Assembly (NCBI GenBank): GCA_009760855.2
Contig: WPIO01000005.1
Span: 7,350,001 to 7,414,000, forward strand
DNA length: 64,000 nt
Direction of reading: 5' to 3'
From: Cristatella mucedo
Lineage: Eukaryota > Bryozoa > Phylactolaemata > Cristatellidae
Shown here: one piece after another, positions 21,291 to 31,989 of the stretch
How positions within the stretch are numbered: position 1 is the stretch's first letter
How the letters are laid out: each line of letters opens with the position of its first letter
Notes under the pieces: model-generated
Told to the model about the DNA's origin: nothing
Seen by the model: the letters and a program-made list of their open reading frames with translations, nothing else
The model's database searches: none
Translations under genes and position numbers: made by a program

Positions 21291-22450
21291 TGCCTACACG
21301 GCGTTCATGAGGAAATGCAATTAAACGTTCTGCTGGTGTCCTGCATAGTTGATTTCGTGCAGGGAAAGATGGCTGTGACTGGACGCCAAAGCGTAGACGA
21401 TATGCACACAAACACGTTTCGTCATTCCCACTGCTCCGAATAGATGTCTCAATCTGAAGGTTGCCGGAAGGAGAGAAAGCTGTTGGTGGAACATGCCACC
21501 ATGCAGTTGCAAATGAAATCGAAGCGCCAGGAGAGCCTACGGGAACCCAGCCGGCGTTGAGCCAGGTGCAATAGCAGCACTTCGGCTGGGAGTGGCTGAA
21601 AATATCCCAGAGTACGTACAGACATGCAAGGTATGCCACTCTAAGAAATGGTACAGGGATCGGACAAGAGGCAACTGAAGAAAATCTCAGCGGAATGACC
21701 TTGGCAGCGGTTTGGACATGAGAAGAGCGATGCAGGACCAGACAGCTCTAACCTACGCCGAGGTAATCATGTAGGCGATTGTCTACGGGCAGTGTTTCAG
21801 ATCGGATCCCTTCTGACTGTGCTGGAAAACCATGTGTCTCGATTGCTAAATGGTTTGGTTTGCATGGCGTCTATCAACCACAGCTGCACACATCACCTTA
21901 CCACTTAAAGGATGTCGAGCCAGTTCAGTGCTATAATGGCCCACTTGCAAGTATGGTTTCTATGTTTGCTAGTGGCCATCATTGTCATAGGCGCCTGTAC
22001 ATAACTTCTGTGCCTTTTGCTCATCTTGTTTGTTTTCACGAGCCCACACATTGCATCCCCTTTAAATGTACTTGGCCTGGAGGCTCTCCTGTCTATAAAC
22101 ATAGTGGTGCCATATGACGAACTGAGGGAAGAGAACTATGTGGCAAACTATGTTTGATAAAAGAATAGCAGGGCTCGTCAGTCTCAACAAAAGCATGATC
22201 TGAGACGCGGGTCTTTTGCTGGTCGAGGAACGTAATGATATGATGGCCTAGGCTGTAGATGTAAATGCCGCTCACTGTACACGTTAAAAAGCTGGAAGAA
22301 AGCTTTACATACGGCTACAACAATGCCTACTTCTACCTGGAGGGCAAACTATTCACACTCGACTGCATGGACGATCCTGATTTTAGGGAGGCTAGCGGCG
22401 ATCAATTATCAGTTCCAGCGGATCGGGCTGATGAGGTGGTGATACCTTGA
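21291..22450 (+). pseudogene. Array unit 1: Ty3/Gypsy integrase remnant
   Basis: Zinc-binding N-terminal domain end at about 21589-21663: GVAENIPEYVQTCKVCHSKK, with the C-x2-C of the HHCC finger intact. In the core, an open frame at 21779-22117 contains GVYQPQLHTSPYHLKDVEPV then CYNGPLASMVSMF, matching the integrase 'TSPYHPQTNG.VERFN.TL..ML' block. Downstream, the frame equivalent to 'GREARLPIDIVLP' is at about 22080-22120. The DDE Asp residues cannot be placed with confidence and stops are frequent. Confidence 0.8.
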
Positions 22451-22473
22451 GGGATGGTGTCACCTCAATTGTG

Positions 22474-22625
22474 CTAGTTTAGCCAACAGGTTAAAGTGCT
22501 TGCCGTCAACGACCAAGGTCAACGTTAAAGTTTTTGATGACCGAGGTCGTGGACTCTAGCCCTGCGGCTTATGTGAAGCTCCTGCATAGAGATTTAGTAC
22601 TCTTTGGCACTATGCAAATGAATTG
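22474..22625 (+). mobile_element. Array unit 1: SINE-A
   Basis: 'tagccaacaggttaaagtgc' (A box) and 'gaccgaggtcgtggactcta' (B-box side) with the tail 'gaagctcctgcatagagatt'. It carries the array-specific internal repeat ('gaccaaggtcaacgttaaag' then 'gaccgaggtcgtgg'). Confidence 0.7.
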
Positions 22626-22686
22626 TATTTAAAAAAACTCTAAATTAACCATAACGTTTAGTGGTACCAGCTACCGCTAGGCTAAA

Positions 22687-22920
22687 CCATCAGATGGATG
22701 TACCAGTCGACTTACGGCAGAGAAAAAGCAGATGTCTATCGTAAGCCTTGCAATAGCCCTATTACACTGCATCTAACGGACCCCAACTATCTCTTAGTCC
22801 AGCGGAAAGTGGATTTCAAGGTTCAGTCACCGATATTTAGGTGCCGTCATTCTTTGGCTCAAGTCTACCTCTCAGAGATACTGTCCCATCATGCTAAACA
22901 TTGTACCACCTACTGCCGTT
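22687..22920 (+). mobile_element. Array unit 1: LINE 3' end, first half
   Basis: Begins at the common truncation point ('accatcagatggatgta'). It encodes a degraded ORF2 C-terminus: 'LVQRKVDFKVQSPIFRCRHS' and 'SEILSHHAKHCTTYC' in the frame at 22698-22922. It is split from its second half (23815-24375) by a LINE-B insertion. Confidence 0.75.
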
Positions 22921-22924
22921 AATT

Positions 22925-23815
22925 AAATCGTCTATGTAATAATGTAATGTATATCGGTCTGTAACTCCACAAAGTCATAAGACCATGTGGATGTTACGCA
23001 GGAGAATTTTGTATAGTTGGAGTTTTGCATAGCGTACTCACAGCCTAAGCAGCTTTCGGCACGCATTCGGTAGCCAACAGACTTCGTCTAACGAAACAAA
23101 GAGAAAGTGGGAAGCATAGCAGAGTCAGGAGAGCAGTTCAGGTAGTGAGTAGCATGGGAGTAGCAGCTCAGAAGGGCTGAAAAGAATGAGCCATAGTTGG
23201 CAGCAGGAGAGTAGTGGTCGCGAGTTACACAATCTAGGACCTGCAGAGCTAAAGCTTCTGTCGCCAACGGTCTTTAAGCGGAGGAATGGAACAGCTAGTT
23301 TATTGTCCACACAGGACCTGAGGGCACGAACAGGCTGAAACTGATGCAGCAATTCAGCTAGGTACAAATTAACCAAGCCGTGGCGGGCCTCGTGGGTCAG
23401 CCTAAGAACTTTGCTCTGTATCCATTTCTCAACCGGCATCCATCCTAGCTTTCTTAGCGAAGGAGACACGTGCTCAAACCCCTGGGGCCTGAAGACCAGC
23501 CTTGCAGCCATATTCATAGTCAGCTGCAGTAACCTAGTTGCTTTCTTTGGTAGCCCAACCAAAAGGGAATTACAATAATCAAGCCGAGACAGAACTAAGG
23601 AGCTAGTTAAATATTTTGCAAGCCACTGTGGAAGATAGCTCGTAATCTTGGACATGGATCGGACGTGATGGCTAGCTGTAGACGCAGTCTTCTGAATGAA
23701 GCTTTTAAAATTGAGGCAGCTGTCGAAAACGGCACCTCAATTTAGAGTACGTGGTGATGGTCGCACAATAAGATCACCTATTAGAACTCTAGCTACACGT
23801 CGGTCGAAACTCAAA
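22925..23815 (-). mobile_element. LINE-B (second L2/CR1-type subfamily), nested insertion
   Basis: Minus strand. An open frame of 176 codons (23125-23655) holds SSLVLSRLDYCNSLLVGLPK, then LLQLTMNMAARLVFR, LRKLGWMPVEKWIQSKVLRL and TVGDRSFSSAGPRL, the L2/CR1 ORF2 C-terminal module. Upstream of it the frame LNFKSFIQKTASTASHHVRS continues it in the 5' direction. It differs clearly from the main family. The 3' UTR sequence (22990-23220) recurs at 45.6-45.9 and 56.1-56.35 kb. RT palm absent. Confidence 0.8.
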
Positions 23816-24375
23816 TAACTCAAATACTAAGAAGAGCTCCTTTGTTTCCTACGCTCCGAATGCCAAGGACTTACTCCTGACTGACTTGTGGACATCTAAA
23901 GACTTGACGATATTTTAATAGAGGCAATAAGCACAAGTTCATCACAGCGTTTAGTGTAGCCGTTCTCAACCTATGGGTCACGACCTCTTTAAGGGTCGAA
24001 CGACCCTTTCACAGGGGTCGCCTAAGAATATCGGAAAACACCCATTTACACATTTTGAACACAGTAATCTTATGGTTAGGGGTCACCACTACATGAGGAA
24101 CTGTATGAAACGATCGCGGCATTAGCAAGATTGAGAGCCACTGGTTTAGTGGGTATTTGAGAGTCAGACTTCGTGTTCTTGAGATTAGTGACCATGTTCA
24201 GGCTGTAACTAACAATAAGTGCATATCAACGCTGTGCATGTCACCTTGAATTGTGTTTAGCTTTTTGACATTGAACATACTACTAGTAACCAGTCGATTA
24301 TTTTCCCGATGCAAAATATGCAACCTGCCTAGAAAGATATTAAATTATCAAAGGATTTAAAAAAAAATGTTATAT
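23815..24375 (+). mobile_element. Array unit 1: LINE 3' end, second half
   Basis: Resumes at 'gagctcctttgtttcctacg' (the family's '..tagttcgtatgctccc') and runs through the 3' UTR to a worn terminal motif 'gcctagaaagatatt' near 24330. A 187-bp hAT MITE lies inside it. Confidence 0.65.
23957..24143 (+). mobile_element. SPIN-like hAT MITE with 8-bp target-site duplication
   Basis: A 187-bp element with ends 'tagccgttctcaacc' and 'gattgagagccactg', which are imperfect inverted repeats of the SPIN-type end CAGNGGTTCTCAACC. Interior blocks 'gggtcgaacgaccctttcac', 'aggggtcgcctaagaa', 'ggggtcaccactacatgagg' and 'tcgcggcattagcaag' match the SPIN family as I know it. It is flanked by a perfect 8-bp direct repeat 'gtttagtg' (23949-23956 and 24144-24151), the hAT target-site size, and the empty site is visible in other LINE copies. 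Non-autonomous: no transposase. Confidence 0.88.
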
Positions 24376-24379
24376 GACT

Positions 24380-26160
24380 ATTTTCAGTAGCCTTAGTAAT
24401 AAAGAAAGCTCAACTTCCGTTGTACAGACTTTCCGTGAGATTCCTGACATCCTGAAGCAAGTGAAAATGCAATTGTGACGATTGTAACGTGAGCTGTAGG
24501 GTCTTTTGGAGATCATATCGTAACTTCAATCGTCCTGCATCGTGGATTGGCCGGATTATACAGATATAAAACTGAGAGCACCTTCCCGTTTAACAGCAGG
24601 CGACCGATCTCCCAAGATGAAAAGAATGGCTGACGATCCATCAGAGTCTAAGAGTTTAAGTTCCATACCTCAGATATGCATATGGTGGCACTCATAAGAC
24701 GTGGCCTGTATGGCGTAGCCACAACGGAATCCGATAGACGAACATGCGTTTGTGCATGCACGTCTTGTTATGTCATGACCTTGTAGCTTGGCTGCATCTA
24801 GGGTCTTCTCTGTAGTATTGTCTAGTTTCCCAAGTGGTGTGTAGCACGTGTATGTGTTCTATTAGGTGTTGCTAAACCATGCTGTCATCTTTCTAATGGT
24901 AGTCCTGAGAGTGCCATGCAACCTGGATCAGGAGTGTCTAGGAAGGGAGGTTAGGCGGAAATGGGCCATCATATAGTCTCCCGTACACTACGATCGACAG
25001 GACACACCACCGCCTGGCTGTTACACGGTAAGCTGATCTGCTGTTTGTGTTTCAGCCTCCTAACAGCACCAAGGGACCGCAAAAACTACAGGTTTGCTGT
25101 TCCATTCCTAAACTTAAAAGATTATTGGTAACTGAATCTTAATCTCTACAGGTAATGGACTGTGGTGGTCGCTTCCACAATTCTTACAAAACTACTATCA
25201 CGATTGCCGACTGTGACACATGCTTTACAGCAATCTTGAGCTGCAACTTTTATGCTCATCGTTTCAACGACTGTTTTCTTGACTCAACTACGTTTCTCAT
25301 ATTCTATTTACTATGATGATTGCTAGTACGTTCGCCAAAAGCAGCTTTGGTGTGAATGCATTTAATGAAACAGTCCTGTGTAACAACCACTTCATCATTT
25401 TGGCTTTGTAGAGCTACTGGGAGAGATAACTGATATTACGTTTAAATAAACTCAGTGCTCGCGAAGGCTCTAAAGGATTGTATTGGACTTAAGAACGGTT
25501 CAAGCGAGTGCTGGTGATTATAGTGCTTTCATGCGGAAGGCCGACTCTGCCGTAATTATACTTAAGTAAATAAACTGTAAAAGGATTGCAGAATAATATT
25601 AATTCAAAATTAAAGCTATTATACGATTTTTTTCTTTGATCATTGAGGATGATTCATCGAATTGGGCCATTGCAGCCGGCGGCATGTTTTCTATAAGAAG
25701 TAGCCTTATCAAGGGGGGGGGGGTTACCCCATTCAGTCAGTATCCTTTAGCCTGACTAAAGTGTCACGTCGATTTTCAACTAGAGAAAAGCTTAGCTACT
25801 TTTTGAATGCGAACTTGCAATGTACTTTGAGAGGAAGGTAGCCTAGGCATTTTTATTCAAGCCTAGTTTTTGGAAAGGACTAATTATGCTCCATCTCTCG
25901 GAGTTATGCTTAGTTGTGAGCTTAAAACAATACAATTTAATATTCATTTAAAATTTAAAACGTGTAAACACTTTCGCTGGTATATTCAAAGTGGATCTGA
26001 ATTGATTGCAGTACTAATCTTACCAGTTATTGTCAGTTTCAGGATACTGGTGGAGAATGGCCTAGCCCATGGTAAAGTATTTTCATTGGTAGATTTTCCA
26101 AAGAATATACTGTAATACGCCATCAAAGAGGCTTTTAAAACGGTATTTCACTTCTTGTTT
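24380..26160 (+). repeat. Array unit 2: leader (U) segment
   Basis: Same landmarks as at 19040-20100, with more of the 3' part preserved ('gattgaggatgattcatcg'-type block at 25645). Contains an 11-G run at 25713-25723. From 24737 onward it is duplicated at 31990 (offset 7253 bp). No coding signature recognised. Confidence 0.65.
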
Positions 26161-27300
26161 TCACTTCATTGCGGTAGCCAGTATCGACTGAATTTTTGGT
26201 CAAATAATTTATCAGATGTTCCGTTACAAGAACGCAAATGAGAGTTAGTTGCAACGAAAAAGATGTTTGCGTGATGACTGCAGGCTCCTCAGGTACAAAC
26301 GCTTGTTAGTTGGGTAGCAAGAGCTCGTAACCAAATAGCAATAGCTCGTAATATGCATGCTTTGAATGTGCAGTAGCACCATGGAATGTAGAAACCCATA
26401 CATGCGACATGCTCGAGGTGAGAGTGATCGAAAAGTCACGGAGCCCTTAAAAGTCACACATAGAGCTAGTGAGCAAGAAAGTGTGCACACTTTTTGTACT
26501 GATTATCAGTGGCCAAACTCGTCGCCTTTAAAGATAGCTACCCATCACTTCGACCCCATGACGTGTGATAACTATTGGGTTCTCGCTGCTTTAGCACCCT
26601 TGAGCTGGCATTAGGTAACTGGCAGAGAACAATGGTCCCGGAGGACGACGGCTATACTTCATTTGGATTAATAACTGAAGTACTAAAACATCTTACGACG
26701 ACCTTATACATCTATTTTATTGCTAATAATTTTATATATTCCGGAAAATAAAACCTAATCGAATGATTTATGGTGGCGTCTACGATGTCACCGAGTGTGA
26801 AACGAATTGCCGTTGTAACTTAGCATTGGCAGTATCGGTTTAATCAAATGAGTTTGTGATACTTCAAAGCCTGGCCTCGAATTAAAGAGCCATGTCTTGC
26901 GTTTTATCGGATCTCTTATGGGGACTACTTGCGTCTTTTATTTTAATGAATTTTGGTCTTTTAATATAGCTTCGACTAACACCTACTGCGGCTAAAGTAG
27001 GCCCTTGATAGCATGAGCTCACAGAGTCCTAACATAAATCCCCCAAATATACTTTGCCAGCGGCCATGTGAAGTATACAGGCCACGTGTTGTCTTCTGTC
27101 GGCATTTTGCCGGAACCCAATAATATAGAAAACAATGCCCAGTACGCAGGTTCCAGGGATGCCCGAATCGTTTGGTAGTTTCTCAACCTCGCATCCTAAT
27201 AATGATGGTTTGTGGCGGCATTGGTGAACTCACTGGGCTGCTAAGCGGCCTGCTGAGGAAGAGAAGACGCTTTGTGTGATCGGAAGAATGCTAGCGTTAC
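26161..27300 (+). pseudogene. Array unit 2a: Ty3/Gypsy reverse transcriptase remnant
   Basis: RT finger/palm remnants in several frames. The plus frame at 26366-26614 ends VHTFCTDYQWPNSSPLKIAT, matching the Gypsy 'VDYRKLNSVT.KD.Y' block. A shifted frame then gives GNWQRTMVPEDDGYTSFG, matching 'SGYWQ..VHPED..KTAF'. The palm catalytic 'YLDD' region is too degraded to read. The RT end with FPE-type and 'FLGLASYY'-type blocks lies at about 27080-27260. Confidence 0.75.
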
Positions 27301-27720
27301 TTGAACAATTTCCCATAGCAGTTTCGCTCAAAGCCAATCTTTCGCATGTTGAACTTTCCTCCACTATTCATTATTAGTTATAGATGCCACTGGTACCGAT
27401 GTCGGGTCGTTATCAGGCATGTGGCTGATGAGACGGTGCATGCAGTGTCCGATATCACCAGAATTCTCCAAAAGACCGAACTCAAATATTCTACTGAAGA
27501 GAAAGATGCCTCGACTATCATTGTGGCACCGGCCGTGTCCGAGCCAAATATCACTGGTTTTCCACCCTGACTGACCAAAAGCTCTCGTTGTGGGTTGTAA
27601 ACGGTCATCCTGATATGAAGCACTTGGCCAATCGGGCTCAGGAGCTCCACGAGTATGAAATAGAAGAAAACATGGAGTCGTGGGAAAGCCATCTCCAATT
27701 GCGAATGAGGTGTCACCCGT
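27301..27720 (+). pseudogene. Array unit 2a: Gypsy RNase H remnant
   Basis: The frame at 27346-27570 includes DITRILQKTELKYSTEEKDA, and after a frameshift 'FHPDxPKALVVGCKRSS' leads to the 'HLANRAQELHEYEIEE' block near 27620-27665. In Gypsy RNase H the blocks are 'YS.TEREALAVV.AV' and 'LARWALELQEYDF'. Better preserved in the duplicate at 34578-34961. Confidence 0.8.
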
Positions 27721-28465
27721 AAAGAGCCTGGTGGTACTGTATTTTTAGGAACAATTGTTGAACCTGCTGCCGATCAGGTGTTCATGAAGAAATGCAGTTA
27801 AGCGTTTCGCTCGTGCCCTGCATTGTGCATCTGGTTGGAGGTCAAGATGTTGCATACTGCAGGCAAGAGCTTAGACAGTCTGCACGCGATCATGGCTCGT
27901 TATTCCTCCTGCTTCGAATGAATATCTCGATGTACAGGTTGCCGGAAGGCGTGAAGGCTGTCGGTGGAACGGGCTACCATGCAGTTGCAAGTGAAACAGA
28001 AGCTCCAAGAGAGCCTATTCCAAGAACATTCGGGCACCTAGTCGATATTGAGCCCGGTGCAATAGCAGTACTTCTGCTGGGGGTGGCTGAATATATCACA
28101 GAGTACGTAAGGACAAGCAAGGCAGCCACTTCAAGAAGTGGTACAGTGAATCGGACAAAGTGCAACTGAAGAACATCTCAGTGGAACGATCTAGGCGGCG
28201 ACTTGCCTCGAACACATGAAGAGCGATGCAGGACCAGGCAGTGCCCTACCTACGCCGAGGCAGTCATTGAGGAGATTGTCTACGGGCAGCGTTCCAGATC
28301 GGATCCTTTTGGAATTCTTAGCCAGCGCTATGTCTTGAATTCTAAACAGGTTGGTATGCATGAAGTCCATCAACCGCAACTAGACACATCACCGTACCAG
28401 CCGCTGAATGATGGGCCAGTACGGAGCTATACTGGCACACTTGCAAAAATGGTGTCTAAGTTTCT
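27721..28465 (+). pseudogene. Array unit 2a: Gypsy integrase remnant
   Basis: The frame at 27792-28169 holds GVAEYITEYVRTSKAATSRS, the tail of the HHCC finger with both Cys lost (Ser/Ala). The frame at 28203-28487 holds CPTYAEAVIEEIVYGQ, GMHEVHQPQLDTSPYQPLND and GPVRSYTGTLAKMVSKF, matching the integrase core 'TAE.V.E.I', 'GI.Q..TSPYHPQTDG' and 'VERFNGTL..ML'. It ends abruptly at about 28463, where a second pre-RT segment begins. Confidence 0.82.
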
Positions 28466-29630
28466 TTTTTTCACTAAATTTCTGTAGTCAGGATTGGTCG
28501 ACTGTAAGGTCAAATCCTTTATCAGCCGTTCCGTTAGCAGAAACCACGATAGTTAGTTGCAACGATACAGATGCTCGTTTGATAAATGCCCGCCCCTCAA
28601 GTAAGAACGGTAGTTCGTTGAATATCAATAGCTCGTAGAGCTGTATTAACCATGCTTTTAAGGTTCCGTAGCACAATGAACTGTAGAAACCCAGGTAGGC
28701 AATAAGCTCGACGGTAGACTGATCAACATGTCACGGAGCCCTTGAAAATTGCACGTAGAGCTAGTGAGCAATACAGTGTGCACTTTCTTGTTCTATGCTG
28801 ATTACTTGTGGCCTCATTCCGTAACCTTCAACGATACGTACTTATTACTTCGCCCCACGACGTGTGCCAACTATTTGGGGCTCACTACTTTGTCGCCCTT
28901 GAGCTGGTATCAGGTTACTGGCAGATAAAAGTGCACCCGGAGGACAACGACAATACTTTATTTAGAATAAATTTCATAGGAGTATTACATTTATACAATG
29001 ACTTTAGAGCTCTGTTTCATTGCTAGGCGTTTTATATTTTCTGGAAAATAAAGCCTGATCAAATCATTTATGGTAGAACCCACGATGTCATCAAGCTAAA
29101 AATGAATTGGTGCTGTAATTTACAGCATTCAGTATCGGCTTAAGAAAATGAGTTATGGACAGTGCAACACCCGGCCAAGTTCTAACGAGCCATGTCCTAT
29201 GTTTAATTGGATCTGTTGCAGGGACTACTTGCTTCGTTTATTTTAATAACATTTTGGTATTTCAATACATTGTGAACCAACCCTTACTGCGGCTAACGGA
29301 GGCTTTCGATAGAATGAGGTCACAGAGTGCTAACATCAATCCCTCCTAACGATTCTTCGCCATGGAATTGGTGAAGTATGTGGGCTACGTGCTATCTTCA
29401 GCCGGTATTTTTCCGGAAACCGATAACAAAGAAAGGATCGGTTAGTATGCATGACCTCGGGATGCCCAAAGTATTAATCAGTTTTTCGACCTGGCATCCT
29501 ACAACTCAGATTTCGTGAAGGCATTTGTGGATTCACTGGGCTATTAAACAACCTGCTGGGGAATAGGGAATGCTATGTGTGATCGGACGAATGCTACGGT
29601 TACCTGGACAAATTCCCAGAGCAGATGGTT
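28466..29630 (+). pseudogene. Array unit 2b: Ty3/Gypsy reverse transcriptase remnant
   Basis: The second RT of unit 2. The frame at 28808-29026 contains YFVALELVSGYWQIKVHPED, a clear Gypsy RT palm block including the motif-A side. A few residues upstream 'PHDVCQLFGAH' replaces 'RIDD.LD.LGGA'. The palm then degrades. At about 29350-29510 the frame VGYVLSSAGIFPETD-like and 'FFDLASYN' matches 'YLGH..S..GI..D' and 'FLGLASYYR'. Numerous stops. Confidence 0.85.
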
Positions 29631-30065
29631 TTAAAGTCAATCTTTTGCATCTCAGAATTTTCTATACAGTTTGTCATTAGGTATTGATACTAGTAGTGCC
29701 ACAGTCAGCCGTTATCAATTTAGTGGGCAATGAGACGATGCATGTAGTAGCCGATTTAAGCAGAATTATCCATAAGGCCGTACTTATATTTGCTACAGTT
29801 GACTAGAATGCCTTGGCCGTCATAGGGGCGATGTGCCGCATTCAATGCCAAGGTCAGTGGTTTACTGTCCTGACTGATCAACGGCTCTCGGTGATGGAAA
29901 CCAACGGCAATCCGTAGCCTCGGCACTTAGCCAATTCGGCTCAGGAGCCCTAGCAGTACGATATAAAGAAAAATTAGTCGTTGAAAAGGCAATCCCAATT
30001 GTGTATGTTCTGTTATCCCTCAAAAAGCCTGCAGCAGCTATTTTGTTGGTATTATCGTTGAAGCT
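29631..30065 (+). pseudogene. Array unit 2b: Gypsy RNase H remnant
   Basis: Aligns at 2.30-kb offset with 27301-27720. Frame fragments 'ALAVIGAMCRIQCQGQWFTV' and 'LTDQRLSV' match the Gypsy 'ALAVV.AV....' and 'TDHK.L' blocks. More eroded than copy 2a. Confidence 0.72.
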
Positions 30066-31285
30066 GCTACCGACGTGGCATTCATGAAGAAAAGCGATTA
30101 TACGTTCCGTTGGATTCCGGTATCACGGATTTTTTTTTAGGGCAAGATGTCAGGGACTGCTGGCCAGAGCATAGAAAATCTGCACACGATCACGGCTAGT
30201 TATTCCTACTGATTTCGAATGCCTGTCCTTATCAGTAGGTTGCAGGAAGGCGTGCAACCTGCTAGTGGAACACGCTACCATGCAGCTGCAAGCTTAACAG
30301 GACGCTGCGAGAGCGCATTCGGAGAGAAGTCGGGGACCCAGACAATACCAAGCCTGGTGCAATAGCAGTACTTCTGCCGGAAGTGACTGAAGATATCGCA
30401 GAGTACGTAAGTGCTGCAAGGAGTCCCAGCCTAAGAAACGGTACAGTAATAGGACAAGGTTCAACAGGAGAACATCTCAATGGAACAATCTTAGCAGCAA
30501 GTTGCCACATTCATGAGAAAAGAGGTACTAAACTAGACGGCTCCGACCGATGCCGATATAGTCGTGAAAGAACTTGTCAAAGGCAGCATTTTTGAACGGC
30601 CACTTTCTGACTGTATTGCCAACCTCATGTCTCGAATGCTAGAAAGGGTGGGGTGCATGACGTCCATCAACCACAACTGCAGTCATCACTGGACCACCTA
30701 AAGAATGATAGGCCAGGAAATTTCTTTAATGGCCCACTTGCAAAGATGGTTTCTATGTTTGATAGTTGCAAGCATTGTGATATGGGCTTGTACATATCGT
30801 ACATGCTTTGTGCCTATCCTATTTACTTTCCAGAGCCCGCACATTTCACCCTCTTTTAATATATTATGGCCTGGAGGCTCGCTTGTCTATAGACATAGTG
30901 CTACCTGTGGACGAACCCTGGGAAAAGGACTATGTGCAAACTAAGTCTGATGAAAGAACAATATGGCAACTTAGGCTCAACAAAAGCGTAACCTGAGGCG
31001 TGGGCCCTTCGCTTATCGAGGAACATAACGATACGATCGCTTAAGTTGTAGATGTAAATGTCGCCGACGGCTCACTGAGCACACATCAACCGCTTGAAGC
31101 CAGCTTGGCATAGTGCAGGAACAAGCAGTACTGCTTACATAGAGAATAAAAAATCCATACCTGACAGCTTTAACGATTCATTCCGGATTTAGACAGATGG
31201 GAGGCAAGTAAAGATCAGGCATCCAGTTCCAGCCGATCGTGCCGTTGATATGTCACTAGCTGAAGGGATGGTGGAACCTCATCTG
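30066..31285 (+). pseudogene. Array unit 2b: Gypsy integrase and C-terminal remnant
   Basis: The frame at 30383-30595 begins MTEDIAEYVSAARSPSLRNG (HHCC finger tail). The frame at 30653-30859 holds VHQPQLQSSLDHLKNDRPGN and FFNGPLAKMVSMF (core end). The frame at 30808-30996 contains GLEARLSIDIVLPVDEPWEK, matching the 'GREARLPIDIVLP' block just downstream of the Gypsy integrase core. No env-like gene follows. Confidence 0.82.
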
Positions 31286-31442
31286 TGCTTGTTTGGCTCT
31301 CTGTTGAAAGTGATTGCCTACAATGACCGAGGTCAAGGTGAATGATTTTGAATACCGAGAACGACGACTCGAGCCCCGTGGCTTATTTGAAGCTCCTAAA
31401 TACAAGTTAATGTTTTCTTAGGGTACTTCAGACGTAAATGAT
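31286..31442 (+). mobile_element. Array unit 2: SINE-A
   Basis: 'tggctctctgttgaaagtga' (A box), internal repeat, 'gacgactcgagccccgtggc' (B box) and tail 'gaagctcctaaatacaagtt'. Sits immediately after the integrase C-terminal sequence. Confidence 0.7.
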
Positions 31443-31476
31443 TTCTATTTACATAAACTCTACACCTAGGCTAAAG

Positions 31477-31988
31477 CAATCAGGCCGATGCACCAGTCGT
31501 ATTAGTGCAAGTACACGCTCTATTGTGAGCGTCACAGTTGCTAAATGACACCAGGTCTAACCAACCTTCACCGGGTCTCAGTCATGCTGCATATCGACTT
31601 CAAGGTTTCGTCACTCTGATTTAAGCCCCTTCATTAAATCATTCCAGCTTACCCATCAGATCTACGCCCTCGCCAGGCAAACCGTTTTGCCACCTGTTTT
31701 TCTGAATTAATTGGTTTAGCTACACCTCAAATGAACTTCGAATCATTTGGAGACAATGCCTTTAATCCTTCTGCTCCAAAAGCCTGGAGTCACTACCGAC
31801 TAAGGTAAGGGAATCCAATGATTGACGACATTTAAACAGTTGAATAGATCTATTTATCGCAGTATTTATTTGGTTCCAGAGATTCGTTCTGTATGTTCTT
31901 ACGCATACTGGAAATATTCAAGCCTCCACTACCCATATTTCCTCTTCGACGCAGTACACGTCATCTCGAATCATGTTTGAATATTGTG
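31477..31988 (+). mobile_element. Array unit 2: LINE 3' end, cut at the tandem-duplication junction
   Basis: Starts at the common truncation point ('caatcaggccgatgcacc') and runs through the ORF2 C-terminus and part of the 3' UTR. At 31988-31990 the UTR is interrupted ('gaatattgtgagacgaac') and the U segment of unit 3 begins. Unit 3 has the same UTR running on to its natural end (39395), so this cut marks the duplication junction. Confidence 0.8.
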
Positions 31989-31989
31989 A

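Noticed and set aside
23125-23655. A host gene on the minus strand
   Set aside because: All blocks match the L2/CR1 ORF2 C-terminal module and the LINE-B 3' UTR recurs elsewhere.
25713-25723. 11-G run as a functional G-quadruplex
   Set aside because: A single homopolymer without the spaced G-tracts typical of stable quadruplexes; the duplicate at 32966-32980 has a shorter, interrupted run, so slippage or sequencing error is more likely.
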